The translations under genes and the position numbers were made by a program. 64,000 bases of DNA from assembly GCF_003755185.1 (NCBI RefSeq), contig NZ_RKIC01000012.1:1-64000 (forward strand), in the 5' to 3' direction. This stretch comes from Frigoribacterium sp. PhB24 (GTDB taxonomy: Bacteria; Actinomycetota; Actinomycetes; Actinomycetales; Microbacteriaceae). Numbering within the stretch: the stretch's first letter is position 1; every line of letters begins with the position of its first letter. Below are positions 33,998 to 42,275 of this stretch, one piece after another. The notes under the pieces were generated by a model that ran no database searches, was not told the origin of the DNA, and saw nothing but the letters and a program-made list of their open reading frames with translations.

Positions 33998-35165
33998 CGA
34001 TCCCGACGCCCTCGCCGCGGCCGTCGGACTCGACGTCCCCACCGCCTCCGGGCGCATCACCTTGGCGGGTCTCAGCAAGCGCTACGGCAGCCGCGCCGAC
34101 GACCCGCTCGCCGTCGACTCGATCGACCTCGTCATCGAGCCGGGCGAGTTCATCACCCTGCTGGGTCCGTCCGGTTGCGGCAAGACCTCGACCCTGCGCA
34201 TGATCGCCGGCTTCGAGGTGCCCACCTACGGCTCGCTCGACCTCGACGGTTCGGACATGGTCCACGTGGCCCCGAACCAGCGGCCCATGTCGATGGTGTT
34301 CCAGTCGTACGCGCTCTTCCCGCACCTCTCGGTCCGCGAGAACGTCTCGTACGGCCTCAAGCTGAAGAAGGTGCCCGGGGCCAGACTCCGCGAAGAGGTC
34401 GACACGGTGCTGACGATCATGAACCACATGGCGTTCGCCGACCGGGCCCCGCACCAGCTCTCGGGAGGGCAACAGCAGCGGGTCGCGTTGGCCCGTGCCC
34501 TGGTCATGCGGCCCAAGGTGCTGCTGTTCGACGAGCCGCTGTCGAACCTCGACGCGAAGCTGCGCGTGCAGATGCGCAACGAGATCCGCCGCCTGCAGCG
34601 CCGCCTGGGCATCACGAGCATCTTCGTGACCCACGACCAGGACGAGGCCATGACCCTGTCCGACCGGATCGTCGTGATGAACAAGGGCCGCATCGAGCAG
34701 GTCGACGTGCCCGACGTCGTCTACCGTCGCCCGGCGTCGGTCTTCGTCGCCGACTTCATCGGACGGGCGACCTTCCTCGACGCCACCATCGTGGCCCGAC
34801 CGAGTGACGGTCGTGCCCGCATCGTCGCCCTGGGAGTCGAGTTCGAGACCGCCTCGCACGACGACGTCACCCTCGACACCGAGGCCCTGTTGATGATCCG
34901 CCCGGAGTCGGTCCGCCTCTCGGGCCGGGTCGACGCCGGGGACGTGCACGACGACGTCGGTCGCGTGCTCAACACGATCTTCCACGGCGACAGCGTCGAG
35001 TACGAGATCGAGACCGACTCGGGGACGATCGTCGCCAGCGTCTCCGACCCCTCGGTCGACGACATCCTGCGGCCCATGGACTGCGTCCGCGTGAGCATCG
35101 CCCCGGATCGCGGCTGGCTCCTGCCGAAGGGCGCCTCGGACGACACGCTCGTCGCCGACCACTGA
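33975..35165 (+). CDS. ABC transporter ATPase (AfuC/PotA-type)
   Basis: 396 aa, GTG start within the end of the permease gene. Walker A GPSGCGKTST, Q-loop VFQSYALFPHLSV, signature LSGGQQQRVALARA, Walker B VLLFDEPLSNLDAKL and the His switch FVTHDQDEAM are intact. A C-terminal TOBE-like domain follows (about 280-390). An unusual 40-residue N-terminal extension (VDDPDALAAAVGLDVPTAS) precedes the ABC core. It energises the fused permease. Confidence 0.92.
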   Translation: MVALTVVDDPDALAAAVGLDVPTASGRITLAGLSKRYGSRADDPLAVDSIDLVIEPGEFITLLGPSGCGKTSTLRMIAGFEVPTYGSLDLDGSDMVHVAPNQRPMSMVFQSYALFPHLSVRENVSYGLKLKKVPGARLREEVDTVLTIMNHMAFADRAPHQLSGGQQQRVALARALVMRPKVLLFDEPLSNLDAKLRVQMRNEIRRLQRRLGITSIFVTHDQDEAMTLSDRIVVMNKGRIEQVDVPDVVYRRPASVFVADFIGRATFLDATIVARPSDGRARIVALGVEFETASHDDVTLDTEALLMIRPESVRLSGRVDAGDVHDDVGRVLNTIFHGDSVEYEIETDSGTIVASVSDPSVDDILRPMDCVRVSIAPDRGWLLPKGASDDTLVADH

Positions 35166-35211
35166 CCCACCACCCCACCACCCCACCGCCTCACCGGCAG
35201 AACAGGACCAC

Positions 35212-36633
35212 ATGACCAGCAGCGAAACCCGCACCGGTGCGCAGGCTCGGAAGGGCCTCACCGCGTTCCTCGCCGCGCCGCCGCCCGCACCCCGCCTCGA
35301 CCCGGCCACCGTGGCCCGGCGCTACCCGCGCCTGCGACTGCAGGTGTTCGTCGGCATCTTCATCGGGTACGCGGCCTACTACCTGATCCGCAACAACGTC
35401 CCGCTCGTCGCCACCATCCTCAAGGACGAGAACGGTTTCAGCACCGTCGGACTGGGCATCATCACCAACGGCGTCCTGCTCGCCTACGGGTTCAGCAAGT
35501 TCCTCAGCGCGATCGTCAGCGACAAGAGCAGCGCCCGGTTCTTCCTCCCGATCGGGCTGGCGTTGTCGGCCTTCGCCAACCTGTTCATCGCCTTCGTCCC
35601 GGCGGTGGGCGCCTCCGTGGCGTTCTTCGCGGTGGTCATGATCTTCAACGGCTTCTTCCAGGGGATGGGCTGGCCGCCCAGCGGCCGCACCCTCGTGCAC
35701 TGGTTCTCGACCTCGGAACGCGGTGGCAAGACCGCGATCTGGAACGTCGCCCACAACGTCGGAGGCGCGGGTGCCGGTGGTCTCGCCGGTCTCGCCCTCG
35801 CCTGGTTCGGAGGGTGGCAGAGCGTCTTCTGGTTCCCGGCCGTCGTCTGTCTCGTCATCGCGGTCGTCGCGCTCGTGTTGCTGCGCGACACCCCGGAGTC
35901 CGAGGGCCTGCCTCCGATCGAGGAGTTCCGCAACGACCCGGCACCCGTCGAGACCGACGCCGCCGACGAGGGCGCGTCGACCTGGACCACCATCCGCCGC
36001 TACGTCATCACGAACCGCACGATGGTGAACCTGGCCCTGGCGAACGTCTTCGTCTACACGCTGCGATACGGCGTGCTGGTCTGGGCGCCGGTGTACCTGG
36101 CCGAGGTGCGCGGCGCGAGCCTGGGCGAGGGCATCGCCGGCTTCTCGCTGTTCGAGCTGGCGGGTATCCCCGGCACCCTGCTCTGCGGCTACATCAGCGA
36201 CAAGGTCTTCAAGGGGCGTCGCTCGCCCACGGGCATCCTGTTCATGTCGGCCGTCGGCGTCGCGGTCGCCGTCTACTGGCTCTCGCCGGTCGAGGGGCCC
36301 CTGTGGGTCTCGCTCGCGATGCTCGTGCTGATCGGCGGCCTGATCTACGGGCCGGTCATGCTGATCGGCCTGCAGGCGCTCGACCTCAGCCCGCGGTCGG
36401 TCGCCGGCACCGCGGCCGGCTTCACCGGTCTGTTCGGCTACGTGCTCGGAGCCACGCTGGCCTCGACCGGCATCGGCCTTGCCGTGCACGCCTTCGGCTG
36501 GGACGTGACGTTCGTGCTGATCCTGGCCTGCGTCGTCGTGGCCATCGTGCTGCTCTCGATCGTGGGTCGCGACGAGCGCGCCCTCGCCGCTCGCAAGCTC
36601 GAGCGCCAGAGCCAGGCCGGAGGCGTCCGCTAG
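35212..36633 (+). CDS. OPA-family MFS antiporter (UhpT/GlpT-like)
   Basis: 473 aa with about 12 helices. YYLIRNNVPLVATILKDENG and ITNGVLLAYGFSKFLSAIVS with DKSSARFFLPIGLALSA, GMGWPPSGRTLVHWFSTSER and GPVMLIGLQALDLSPRSVAG are signatures of the organophosphate:Pi antiporter family. The family exchanges inorganic phosphate for sugar phosphates, glycerol-3-phosphate or phosphoglycerate. Forty-six bp follow the ATPase stop, so it may share the operon. Having both an ABC importer and an OPA antiporter under one two-component system is unusual. Confidence 0.88.
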   Translation: MTSSETRTGAQARKGLTAFLAAPPPAPRLDPATVARRYPRLRLQVFVGIFIGYAAYYLIRNNVPLVATILKDENGFSTVGLGIITNGVLLAYGFSKFLSAIVSDKSSARFFLPIGLALSAFANLFIAFVPAVGASVAFFAVVMIFNGFFQGMGWPPSGRTLVHWFSTSERGGKTAIWNVAHNVGGAGAGGLAGLALAWFGGWQSVFWFPAVVCLVIAVVALVLLRDTPESEGLPPIEEFRNDPAPVETDAADEGASTWTTIRRYVITNRTMVNLALANVFVYTLRYGVLVWAPVYLAEVRGASLGEGIAGFSLFELAGIPGTLLCGYISDKVFKGRRSPTGILFMSAVGVAVAVYWLSPVEGPLWVSLAMLVLIGGLIYGPVMLIGLQALDLSPRSVAGTAAGFTGLFGYVLGATLASTGIGLAVHAFGWDVTFVLILACVVVAIVLLSIVGRDERALAARKLERQSQAGGVR

Positions 36634-36649
36634 GTCGCGACGCGACCAC

Positions 36650-36696
36650 CCCGGGAGGCGCGGTGCCGGTTCGTCCCGGAACCGCGCCTCCTCGGG
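36650..36696. terminator. Terminator made of an inverted GGAGGCGCGG pair
   Basis: CCCGGGAGGCGCGGT (36650-36664) pairs with ACCGCGCCTCCTCGGG (36681-36696, one bulge). It lies between the convergent ends of the OPA gene (36633) and the VOC gene (36706) and would serve both. Confidence 0.75.
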
Positions 36697-36705
36697 TCCG
36701 CGACG

Positions 36706-37062
36706 TCAGTCGGTCGGGGGCGTGTAGAACTGCAGGTCGTTGCCCTCGGTGTCCTTGAACGGCAGGATGCGCCCCCACGGGTGCTCGCTGATCGTGCCGG
36801 TCACGTCGGCGCTGCGCGACCGGAGGTCGGCCAACGCGTCTTCGAGGCTGCCGTCGGGCTGGAACGTGATGACCGCGCCGCCCTCGCTCGACGCCGCGGC
36901 CTCTTCGCGACCGTTCAGGCCGATCATCAGGCCGTTCGCGTCGATCTCGGTCCAGTCGTCGCTCTCGCTCGTCACCGTGAGACCGAGCGCGTCACGGTAG
37001 AACGCCGTCGCCCGTCCCATGTCGGTCACGGGCACCCACACTGTTGCCACTCCGCTTGCCAT
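36706..37062 (-). CDS. VOC (glyoxalase/bleomycin resistance-like) protein
   Basis: 118 aa from ATG 37062 with RBS GAAGGAG. VATVWVPVTDMGRATAFYRD and ALGLTVTSESDDW form the first beta-alpha-beta-beta-beta unit and WGRILPFKDTEGNDLQFYTP the last strand of a second unit, characteristic of the vicinal oxygen chelate fold. The final Glu-to-Asn region (EGNDLQF) carries the usual metal-ligand area. Substrate unknown. Upstream in-frame residues (to 37254) are rejected since the RBS fixes the start. Confidence 0.88.
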   Translation of the reverse strand: MASGVATVWVPVTDMGRATAFYRDALGLTVTSESDDWTEIDANGLMIGLNGREEAAASSEGGAVITFQPDGSLEDALADLRSRSADVTGTISEHPWGRILPFKDTEGNDLQFYTPPTD

Positions 37063-37356
37063 GTCGACTCCTTCGTCCGGCACCGGACCACCCGGTGCTG
37101 CGGCTGCCTCCTTGCTACGCCGCGCACCGCTCGAGCCGTGTCGCGAGTCAGGGCACTTTCCCACCCGGAGGCGTGTCTCACGGGTGCCGAGAGGTGAACC
37201 GCGCACCGCGCCTCCTGCGGACCGTCGCCTCGGGGTCCTGTCAGGGTCACCCACGATCGACGCAGGAGCGTAGCGTCGAACACCGGGGCGAGCGTCGTCG
37301 AGCGCCGTGTTCCGACCCGCCCCTCACCCCCGGACCGAACCCACCCCAGGAGACCC
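37063..37356. other. Divergent promoter interval
   Basis: 294 bp between divergent VOC and alcohol dehydrogenase genes, no gene. Contains one reverse-oriented GGAGGCGCGG motif at 37206-37215. The ADH ATG is preceded by CCCAGGAGAC. Confidence 0.5.
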
Positions 37357-38403
37357 ATGCGCACCGTCAACGCCTACGCGGCACCGTCCGCCACCGAGCC
37401 CCTCGTCAAGACGACCATCGAGCGCCGCGACGTCGGCCCCAAGGACGTCATGATCGACATCGCCTACGCCGGCATCTGCCACAGCGACATCCACACCGTC
37501 CGCGGCGAGTGGGGCGAGATCCAGTACCCGCAGGTCGTCGGTCACGAGATCGTCGGCACCGTGGCCGAGGTCGGCTCCGAGGTCACGAAGCACGAGGTCG
37601 GCGACCGTGTCGGCGTCGGCTGCATGGTCAACTCGTGCGGCGAGTGCGAGTACTGCACGCGCGGCGACGAGCAGTACTGCGCCAAGGGCAACACCGGCAC
37701 CTACACGAGCGTCGACCCGATCGACGGCACCGTGACCCAGGGCGGCTACTCGCAGGCCGTCGTCGTCACCGAGGACTTCGTGCTGCGCGTGCCCGAGTCG
37801 CTCGACTACGCCGCCGTCGCACCGCTGCTCTGCGCCGGCATCACGCTGTACTCGCCGCTGCACCACTGGGGCGTCACCGAGGGCACCAAGGTCGCCATCG
37901 TCGGCATGGGTGGCCTCGGCCACATGGGCGTGAAGATCGCCGCCGCCCTCGGCGCCGACGTCACCGTGCTGTCTCAGACCACCTCGAAGAAGGACGACTC
38001 GCTGCGCTTCGGCGCCAAGGCCCACTACGCCACCAGCGACGAGCAGACCTTCACCGACCTGGCGAACTCGTTCGACCTGATCATCAACACCGTCTCGGCG
38101 AAGATCGACATGGGCGCCTACCTCGGCCTGCTCGCCGTCGACGGCACGCTCGTCAACGTCGGCGCCCCGTCGGAGCCCCTCGAGGTGCCCGCGTTCGCGC
38201 TGATCCCCGCCCGTCGCAGCTGGGCCGGTTCGGCCATCGGCGGCATCCGTGAGACTCAGGAGATGCTCGACTTCTGCGCCGAGCACGGCATCGTGCCCGA
38301 GACCGAGCTGATCGACGCCGACCGGATCAACGAGGCCTACGACCGCGTCCTGAAGTCGGACGTGCGCTACCGCTTCGTGATCGACGCGGCGACCTTCGCC
38401 TGA
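37357..38403 (+). CDS. Zinc-dependent alcohol dehydrogenase (YahK/AdhC-like)
   Basis: 348 aa. Catalytic zinc ligands are in ICHSDIHTV (Cys-His) and [14 protein letters not shown] (His-Glu), and the structural zinc loop is [19 protein letters not shown]. The NADP-binding Rossmann motif [14 protein letters not shown] and DLIINTV follow. It belongs to the cinnamyl-alcohol/YahK-like branch that reduces a wide set of aldehydes with NADPH. It stands alone, ended by the hairpin at 38446-38507. Confidence 0.92.
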   Translation: MRTVNAYAAPSATEPLVKTTIERRDVGPKDVMIDIAYAGICHSDIHTVRGEWGEIQYPQVVGHEIVGTVAEVGSEVTKHEVGDRVGVGCMVNSCGECEYCTRGDEQYCAKGNTGTYTSVDPIDGTVTQGGYSQAVVVTEDFVLRVPESLDYAAVAPLLCAGITLYSPLHHWGVTEGTKVAIVGMGGLGHMGVKIAAALGADVTVLSQTTSKKDDSLRFGAKAHYATSDEQTFTDLANSFDLIINTVSAKIDMGAYLGLLAVDGTLVNVGAPSEPLEVPAFALIPARRSWAGSAIGGIRETQEMLDFCAEHGIVPETELIDADRINEAYDRVLKSDVRYRFVIDAATFA

Positions 38404-38445
38404 TCCGAGCCCGTTCCGGGGTGGCCTGCCGGCCGCCGTCGGCCA

Positions 38446-38507
38446 TGAACCCGGTTTCGAACCATGCACCCAGAAGCATTCGGGTGCATCCTTCGGAACC
38501 GGGTTCA
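38446..38507. terminator. Long two-tier hairpin after ADH
   Basis: Outer stem TGAACCCGGTTTCGAA (38446-38461) with TTCGGAACCGGGTTCA (38492-38507, one bulge/mismatch), inner stem TGCACCC / GGGTGCA. It has no T-run. It lies between convergent genes. Confidence 0.7.
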
Positions 38508-38539
38508 CGGGTTCATGAACCCAGGAGGCGCGGGTCGGT

Positions 38540-38890
38540 CTAGAGGAACCCGGTCACCGCGACGGCGACCGCAGCGAGCAGGGCCACCACGGCCAACACC
38601 TTCGACGACCCCATGACGAGTCGGCGCCGGGGCCCGCCGTCGTAGGGCTCGTCGTCGGCGTCGCGCAGCTCGGGCGGCAGCTCGGCCTCGCGGCGGCGGC
38701 GCTCGTGGTCGAGTCGGGCGGCGCGTTCGAGTCGGGCGACACGCTCGGCCTCGTGCTGCCGGGCCAGCTCGGCTCCGCGATCGCGGGCCACCAGCTGCTC
38801 GAGCTCTCGGTGGGCGTCGTGCGACCAGGTCTCGAGGTCGTCGTCGGGTGGGCTCACCGGCTCGTCCGGCGTGCCGTCGTCCATTCGCAT
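38540..38890 (-). CDS. Small tail-anchored protein, unknown
   Basis: 116 aa from ATG 38890 (or 38884). The first 90 residues are very polar (acidic N-terminus, then an Arg/Glu/Ala-rich likely coiled coil ELARQHEAERVARLERAARL). The C-terminus SSKVLAVVALLAAVAVAVTGFL is a single membrane helix at the very end, so it is a tail-anchored protein facing the cytoplasm. Not recognised otherwise. An AGGAGGCGCGGGT motif abuts its stop. Confidence 0.6.
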   Translation of the reverse strand: MRMDDGTPDEPVSPPDDDLETWSHDAHRELEQLVARDRGAELARQHEAERVARLERAARLDHERRRREAELPPELRDADDEPYDGGPRRRLVMGSSKVLAVVALLAAVAVAVTGFL

Positions 38891-39009
38891 GCGGGGCCTC
38901 CGTCGCGGGGCAGGGATGCCGTCGAGGCTAACCTGCGCCGCCTGGGTCCGCGCCCGGGTCCGCACCGACCGATCGCCGCCGCCACGCCACCACGCCGCCA
39001 CGCAGCTCG

Positions 39010-39037
39010 TTGCCAGCCCGCACACGGTTCGTATAAC
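39010..39037 (+). promoter_or_regulatory. Probable sigma-70-type promoter of LuxR-type gene
   Basis: TTGCCA at 39010-39015 and TATAAC at 39032-39037 with a 16-bp spacer, immediately upstream of the start region of the regulator gene. One of the few good -35/-10 matches in this GC-rich DNA. Confidence 0.5.
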
Positions 39038-39055
39038 GTCTATGCGGAATGCGAA

Positions 39056-40129
39056 ATGTCCGACTCGGGAGGGGGCGTTCGTGTCCGACCGATCCTCGGG
39101 GGCGTCCCCTCACGCGGTCCCGTCGCCGAAGGCGAGGCCCACCTCGCCGAGGCCGTCCAGCCGGTGCTCGAACGTCCTGCGTCGGCAGACGACGTCGTGC
39201 TCGGCGGACCGGGCAGGGCGACCGATCGACGAGGGTCCGCCGGCGCCGCGACCGGGGGTGAGACGGTGACGGAGCACGGCGGCCTTCCCGCGCCTCGACC
39301 GGCGACGATCGTGCGTCCGGGCCAGCCCCTGGGGCTGCGGCTCGACGCCCGGCACGACGAGTTCAGCGACCTGCTGTTCTCCTGCTCGCTCGAGGACGTG
39401 GGCCCGTCGGGCCGGTCGTGGTTGCGCGCGCGGTACGCCGAGATCGTTCCCCTCGTGCTCGCCCCGGCCCTGTCCGCCGTGGAGCACGGCCGTCCCTTGC
39501 CGGCCTCCTGTCTCGACGAGCTGCGCGCGGTCGCCCGACGCAGCGCGGCCTGTCCCGAGGCCGACCTGGCCGTCGTGCTGCGCGGGGCCCTGCCCGCCCT
39601 GCGCGCCTTCTCGCTCGTCATGCACTCGGCATCGAGTGGGCGTGCCGGCACCCTCGTCCTCGCGATGGCCCGCGCCTCGCAGATCGCCCACGAACTCGGC
39701 GCCTGCTGGGCCGAGGAGTGGGCGCGGCACCGCCTCCCGCGACCGATGACCGTGACCCCCGAGAACCCGGGAGGCGCGAACGTCTCACCACCATCACCTA
39801 CGACCCTGGGGTCCGACCTGTCCCTCGACCTCGTGGCCGACGCCCCCGACCTCGACGAGGTCGACAGGCAGATGCTCACGCTCACCGCCTACGGGCTCTC
39901 GAACGCCGAGATCGCCCGCGAGACGGCCTACAGTCGCCAGGCCGTGGCCTGGCGACTGGCGCGGCTCATGCGCACCTGGAGCGCACCCAACCGGACGGCG
40001 CTCGTCTCGGTCGCCTTCGTCACGGGCGTCATCCGGTCACGCATCGTGCGGAGGGGGCGTCAGTGGGTCGGACAGGAGGCGCGCGCGGCACCGACCCGAC
40101 CCGCGCCTCCTGGACGACCCGCACCCTGA
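39056..40129 (+). CDS. LuxR-type HTH regulator
   Basis: 357 aa from ATG 39056; a GTG at 39266 (VTEHGGLPAPRP) would give 287 aa and is a serious alternative because the first 70 residues are Gly/Arg-rich. The C-terminal HTH is EVDRQMLTLTAYGLSNAEIA followed by RETAYSRQAVAWRLARLMRT, a LuxR/GerE-like domain with YGLSNAEIA. The central region is helical and unassigned, perhaps a ligand or partner domain. The last 25 residues are Pro/Arg/Ala-rich and coded by an inverted pair of the dispersed GGAGGCGCG motif, which doubles as a hairpin. Confidence 0.65.
   Translation: MSDSGGGVRVRPILGGVPSRGPVAEGEAHLAEAVQPVLERPASADDVVLGGPGRATDRRGSAGAATGGETVTEHGGLPAPRPATIVRPGQPLGLRLDARHDEFSDLLFSCSLEDVGPSGRSWLRARYAEIVPLVLAPALSAVEHGRPLPASCLDELRAVARRSAACPEADLAVVLRGALPALRAFSLVMHSASSGRAGTLVLAMARASQIAHELGACWAEEWARHRLPRPMTVTPENPGGANVSPPSPTTLGSDLSLDLVADAPDLDEVDRQMLTLTAYGLSNAEIARETAYSRQAVAWRLARLMRTWSAPNRTALVSVAFVTGVIRSRIVRRGRQWVGQEARAAPTRPAPPGRPAP
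40073..40112. terminator. Inverted GGAGGCGCG pair within the end of the LuxR-type gene
   Basis: CAGGAGGCGCG (40073-40083) pairs with CGCGCCTCCTG (40102-40112) across 18 nt. It ends 17 bp before the stop codon, so the hairpin overlaps coding sequence. Confidence 0.6.
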
Positions 40130-40141
40130 GCGCGCGCGGAC

Positions 40142-40182
40142 GAGCCCGCCCCGGCATCCGGTGGGGACGCCGGGGCGGGCTC
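40142..40182. terminator. Bidirectional terminator between convergent genes
   Basis: A 14-bp perfect stem GAGCCCGCCCCGGC / GCCGGGGCGGGCTC with a 13-nt loop lies between the stops of the LuxR-type gene (40129) and the secreted-protein gene (40199). Confidence 0.8.
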
Positions 40183-40198
40183 GTCGGGCAGAGAGAGA

Positions 40199-40711
40199 TC
40201 AGCCGCCGTTGACGTGGATGACGTTGCCGGTCCTGTAGATGTTGCCGAGTACGCCCCAGTTGAGGTAGCCGCCGTCACCGTGGTTGGTGACCCTGCCGGG
40301 GCCGTCGAACCAGTAGATGACGTAATTGCCGCCCTTGATGGTGATCCCTTGGGCGTGGGCGATCGAGCCCGTGACGCTGATGGGCTGGTTCTTGTTCACG
40401 ACCGCCACCGTGAGGCGGTCGGGGTTGCCGCGGTTGTAGTAACCGACGTCCAGGGCGGCCAGCACGGCACCGGAACGGTCGGCCTGGTCGTTGACGGCGG
40501 CGGTGATCGCGTTGACGAGCGCCATCGCGTCGAGGTTGATGTTGCCGTTGATGTTGCCGTTGAAGGACCTGGGCGAGGCGGGAGCCGTCGCCTGTGCGGG
40601 GGCGGCGGCCTGTGCGGGGGCGGCGGCGAAGCCACTCAGCCCGGTGATGGCGACGCCGCTCACGGCGGCGGCCGCGAGGAGGGCCGTGGTCTTCGACTTC
40701 AGTTTGCTCAT
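40199..40711 (-). CDS. Small secreted protein, unknown
   Basis: 170 aa. A long classical signal peptide (KLKSKTTALLAAAAVSGVAI, cleavage at AQA-AAPAQA) is followed by a short repeat FNGNINGNINLD, then a mature domain of about 110 residues with many aromatic and Asn/Gly residues (GYYNRGNPDRLTVAVVNKNQ, GGNYVIYWFDGPGRVTNHGD, GGYLNWGVLGNIYRTGNVIH). No cysteines. The family is unknown to me; the shape suggests a small beta-rich extracellular domain. ATG has a good Shine-Dalgarno (AAAGAGGA) upstream. Confidence 0.8.
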   Translation of the reverse strand: MSKLKSKTTALLAAAAVSGVAITGLSGFAAAPAQAAAPAQATAPASPRSFNGNINGNINLDAMALVNAITAAVNDQADRSGAVLAALDVGYYNRGNPDRLTVAVVNKNQPISVTGSIAHAQGITIKGGNYVIYWFDGPGRVTNHGDGGYLNWGVLGNIYRTGNVIHVNGG

Positions 40712-41005
40712 GATTCGTCCTCTTTCGTCATTGAATAGGAGTTCGAGTTGCCGCGCTTCGTGTTGCCGAGTGAAGCTTCCCTGCGAGACCGATCCTGCGG
40801 CCGGCGACGACGCGACGCACGCGTTCGCAGTCGACGTTGGTCAGGTGACCAACGATCGACGCGCTCTGCGGACGGGGCCTCGGGGGCGAAGCGGGCCGGG
40901 CCGAATCGCGGCGGTGGCGCGCGCCGGCACCCACGCGGCTGAACGGCTGCCGAGAGAACGCCGACCGCCGACCCGCCTCGGCGCATCCCGCCTAGCGTCC
41001 CCTGC

Positions 41006-41881
41006 ATGACCGTCACCTTGCCTCCCGCCGCCCGCCTCGACGACCGGACCGTGGTCGTCACCGGAGCCAGCTCGGGCATCGGCCGCGCCGCGGCCCGAGA
41101 GCTCGCCCGCCGCGGGGCCACCGTCGCCGTGGTCGGTCGCAACCCCGACCGCACCCGCACGGTCGCCCACGAGATCGGTGGTCGCGCCTACCTCGCCGAC
41201 TTCTCCGACCTGTCGAGCGTGCGCGAGCTCGCCGAGCAGCTGCTCGCCGAGAACCCGCGCATCCACGTGCTCGCGAACAACGCGGGTGCCACGATTCCTG
41301 AGCGAGCACTCACGGTCGACGGCCACGAGACGACGTTCCAGGGCAACCACCTCGCTCCGTTCCTGTTGACGGCGTTGCTGACGCCGCGCCTCCTCGAGAC
41401 CGCGAAGGAGGCGCCGGCCGGGTCGGTCCGCATCGTCCAGACCTCGAGTGCGGGCAACCTCTTCGGCAAGGTCGACCTGGACGACCTCGACAACGCACGG
41501 GGCCCGTGGGCCGGCGGCTTCCGCGCCTACGGCACGTCGAAGCTGCTCAACGTGCTGTTCACGCGCGAGCTCGCCCGACGCCTGCCGCGCGCCGGCGGCG
41601 GGGTCGACGCGTTCGCGTTCCACCCCGGGTTCGTCGCCTCGGGCTTCGGCGGCGACGGGGCGTTCATGACCGCGGCCAAGCGCCTCGCCGTGTCGACCGA
41701 GGACGGCGCCGAGCCGCTGATCCGCCTCGCCGGCGCCCCGACCGTGCCGGCACCGAGCGGCAACTACTTCGATCGCCTCAAGGCACCCGGCCGCGTCGCC
41801 CGTCAGGCGGCCGACGCCGATCTCGCCCGCCGCCTCTGGGACGAGAGCGCCCGCCTGCTCGACCTCGACGAGACGATCTGA
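41006..41881 (+). CDS. SDR oxidoreductase (retinol dehydrogenase-like)
   Basis: 291 aa. Cofactor motif VVVTGASSGIGRAAARELAR, NNAGA motif, Ser in VQTSSAGNLFG and catalytic YGTSKLLNVL (YxxxK) are visible. The GASSGIGRAAA pattern and the late EPLIRLA segment are like retinol dehydrogenase/WW-domain oxidoreductase-type SDRs that act on lipid-like alcohols. It stands alone ahead of a strong hairpin. Confidence 0.88.
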   Translation: MTVTLPPAARLDDRTVVVTGASSGIGRAAARELARRGATVAVVGRNPDRTRTVAHEIGGRAYLADFSDLSSVRELAEQLLAENPRIHVLANNAGATIPERALTVDGHETTFQGNHLAPFLLTALLTPRLLETAKEAPAGSVRIVQTSSAGNLFGKVDLDDLDNARGPWAGGFRAYGTSKLLNVLFTRELARRLPRAGGGVDAFAFHPGFVASGFGGDGAFMTAAKRLAVSTEDGAEPLIRLAGAPTVPAPSGNYFDRLKAPGRVARQAADADLARRLWDESARLLDLDETI

Positions 41882-41925
41882 CCCGGCCCGGTCGGGGGCT
41901 CCCGGCCTCGGCGGGCCCGACGAGA

Positions 41926-41971
41926 GGGCAGAAGATGCCCTTCCGCCGCGTGGGGCGGACATCTTCTGCCC
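41926..41971. terminator. Long hairpin after SDR gene
   Basis: GGGCAGAAGATG (41926-41937) pairs perfectly with CATCTTCTGCCC (41960-41971). 45 bp beyond the SDR stop. Confidence 0.7.
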
Positions 41972-42093
41972 ACTCGACGAGGTTCGATGGCCTACCTGGC
42001 CGTCGAGGTGCGCGAGGCGCGACGATGACCGCCCGACCGCACCCGCGCCTCCGGCTGTCGGAGAGATCGCCGCCGGCTAGTGGGGCGGACCGG

Positions 42094-42151
42094 TCGAGTG
42101 GGCGGAAGGTGTCGTTCCCCGCCGAGGGAAGGACACCTCGTGCCCACTCGA
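42094..42151. repeat. Long two-tier hairpin
   Basis: TCGAGTGGGC pairs with GCCCACTCGA, and an inner AGGTGTCGTTCCC pairs with GGGAAGGACACCT (one mismatch). It sits alone between genes with no T-run, and no gene ends immediately before it. Confidence 0.6.
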
Positions 42152-42240
42152 TCGCCGGGACGAGGAGGCGCGGGGCGGGTGGGGTACGCCAGGCCGCCTC
42201 TCGGTCGAGCAAGTCCCAGCGACTGCCCAGCCCCCCTGGG

Positions 42241-42270
42241 TGCACCGAGTGCGTCGCTGCACTTAGTGTA
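42241..42270. promoter_or_regulatory. Probable TetR operator
   Basis: TGCACTTAGTGTA (42258-42270) is a near-perfect palindrome, and TGCACCGAGTGC (42241-42252) is a second related one. They end 5 bp before the GTG start of the TetR gene, the usual place for an autorepressor site controlling a regulator-exporter operon. Confidence 0.55.
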
Positions 42271-42275
42271 GGCAG

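Larger units (their letters stand above)
41882..42240. other. Intergenic region with two long hairpins
   Basis: No gene. It holds the hairpins at 41926-41971 and 42094-42151, and GGAGGCGCGG motifs at 42043-42052 (reverse) and 42164-42173 (forward). The two hairpins share TGCCCACTCG and a GGGC(A/G)GAAG arm but are otherwise different. Confidence 0.6.

Noticed and set aside
32327-34078. 583-codon minus-strand frame
   Set aside because: Antisense shadow of the ABC permease; Asp/Glu/His/Arg-rich filler.
31165-35165. Iron(III) importer annotation
   Set aside because: The binding protein is of the iron-type fold, but the flanking two-component system and OPA antiporter fit the AfuA/HptA sugar-phosphate branch better; not proven.
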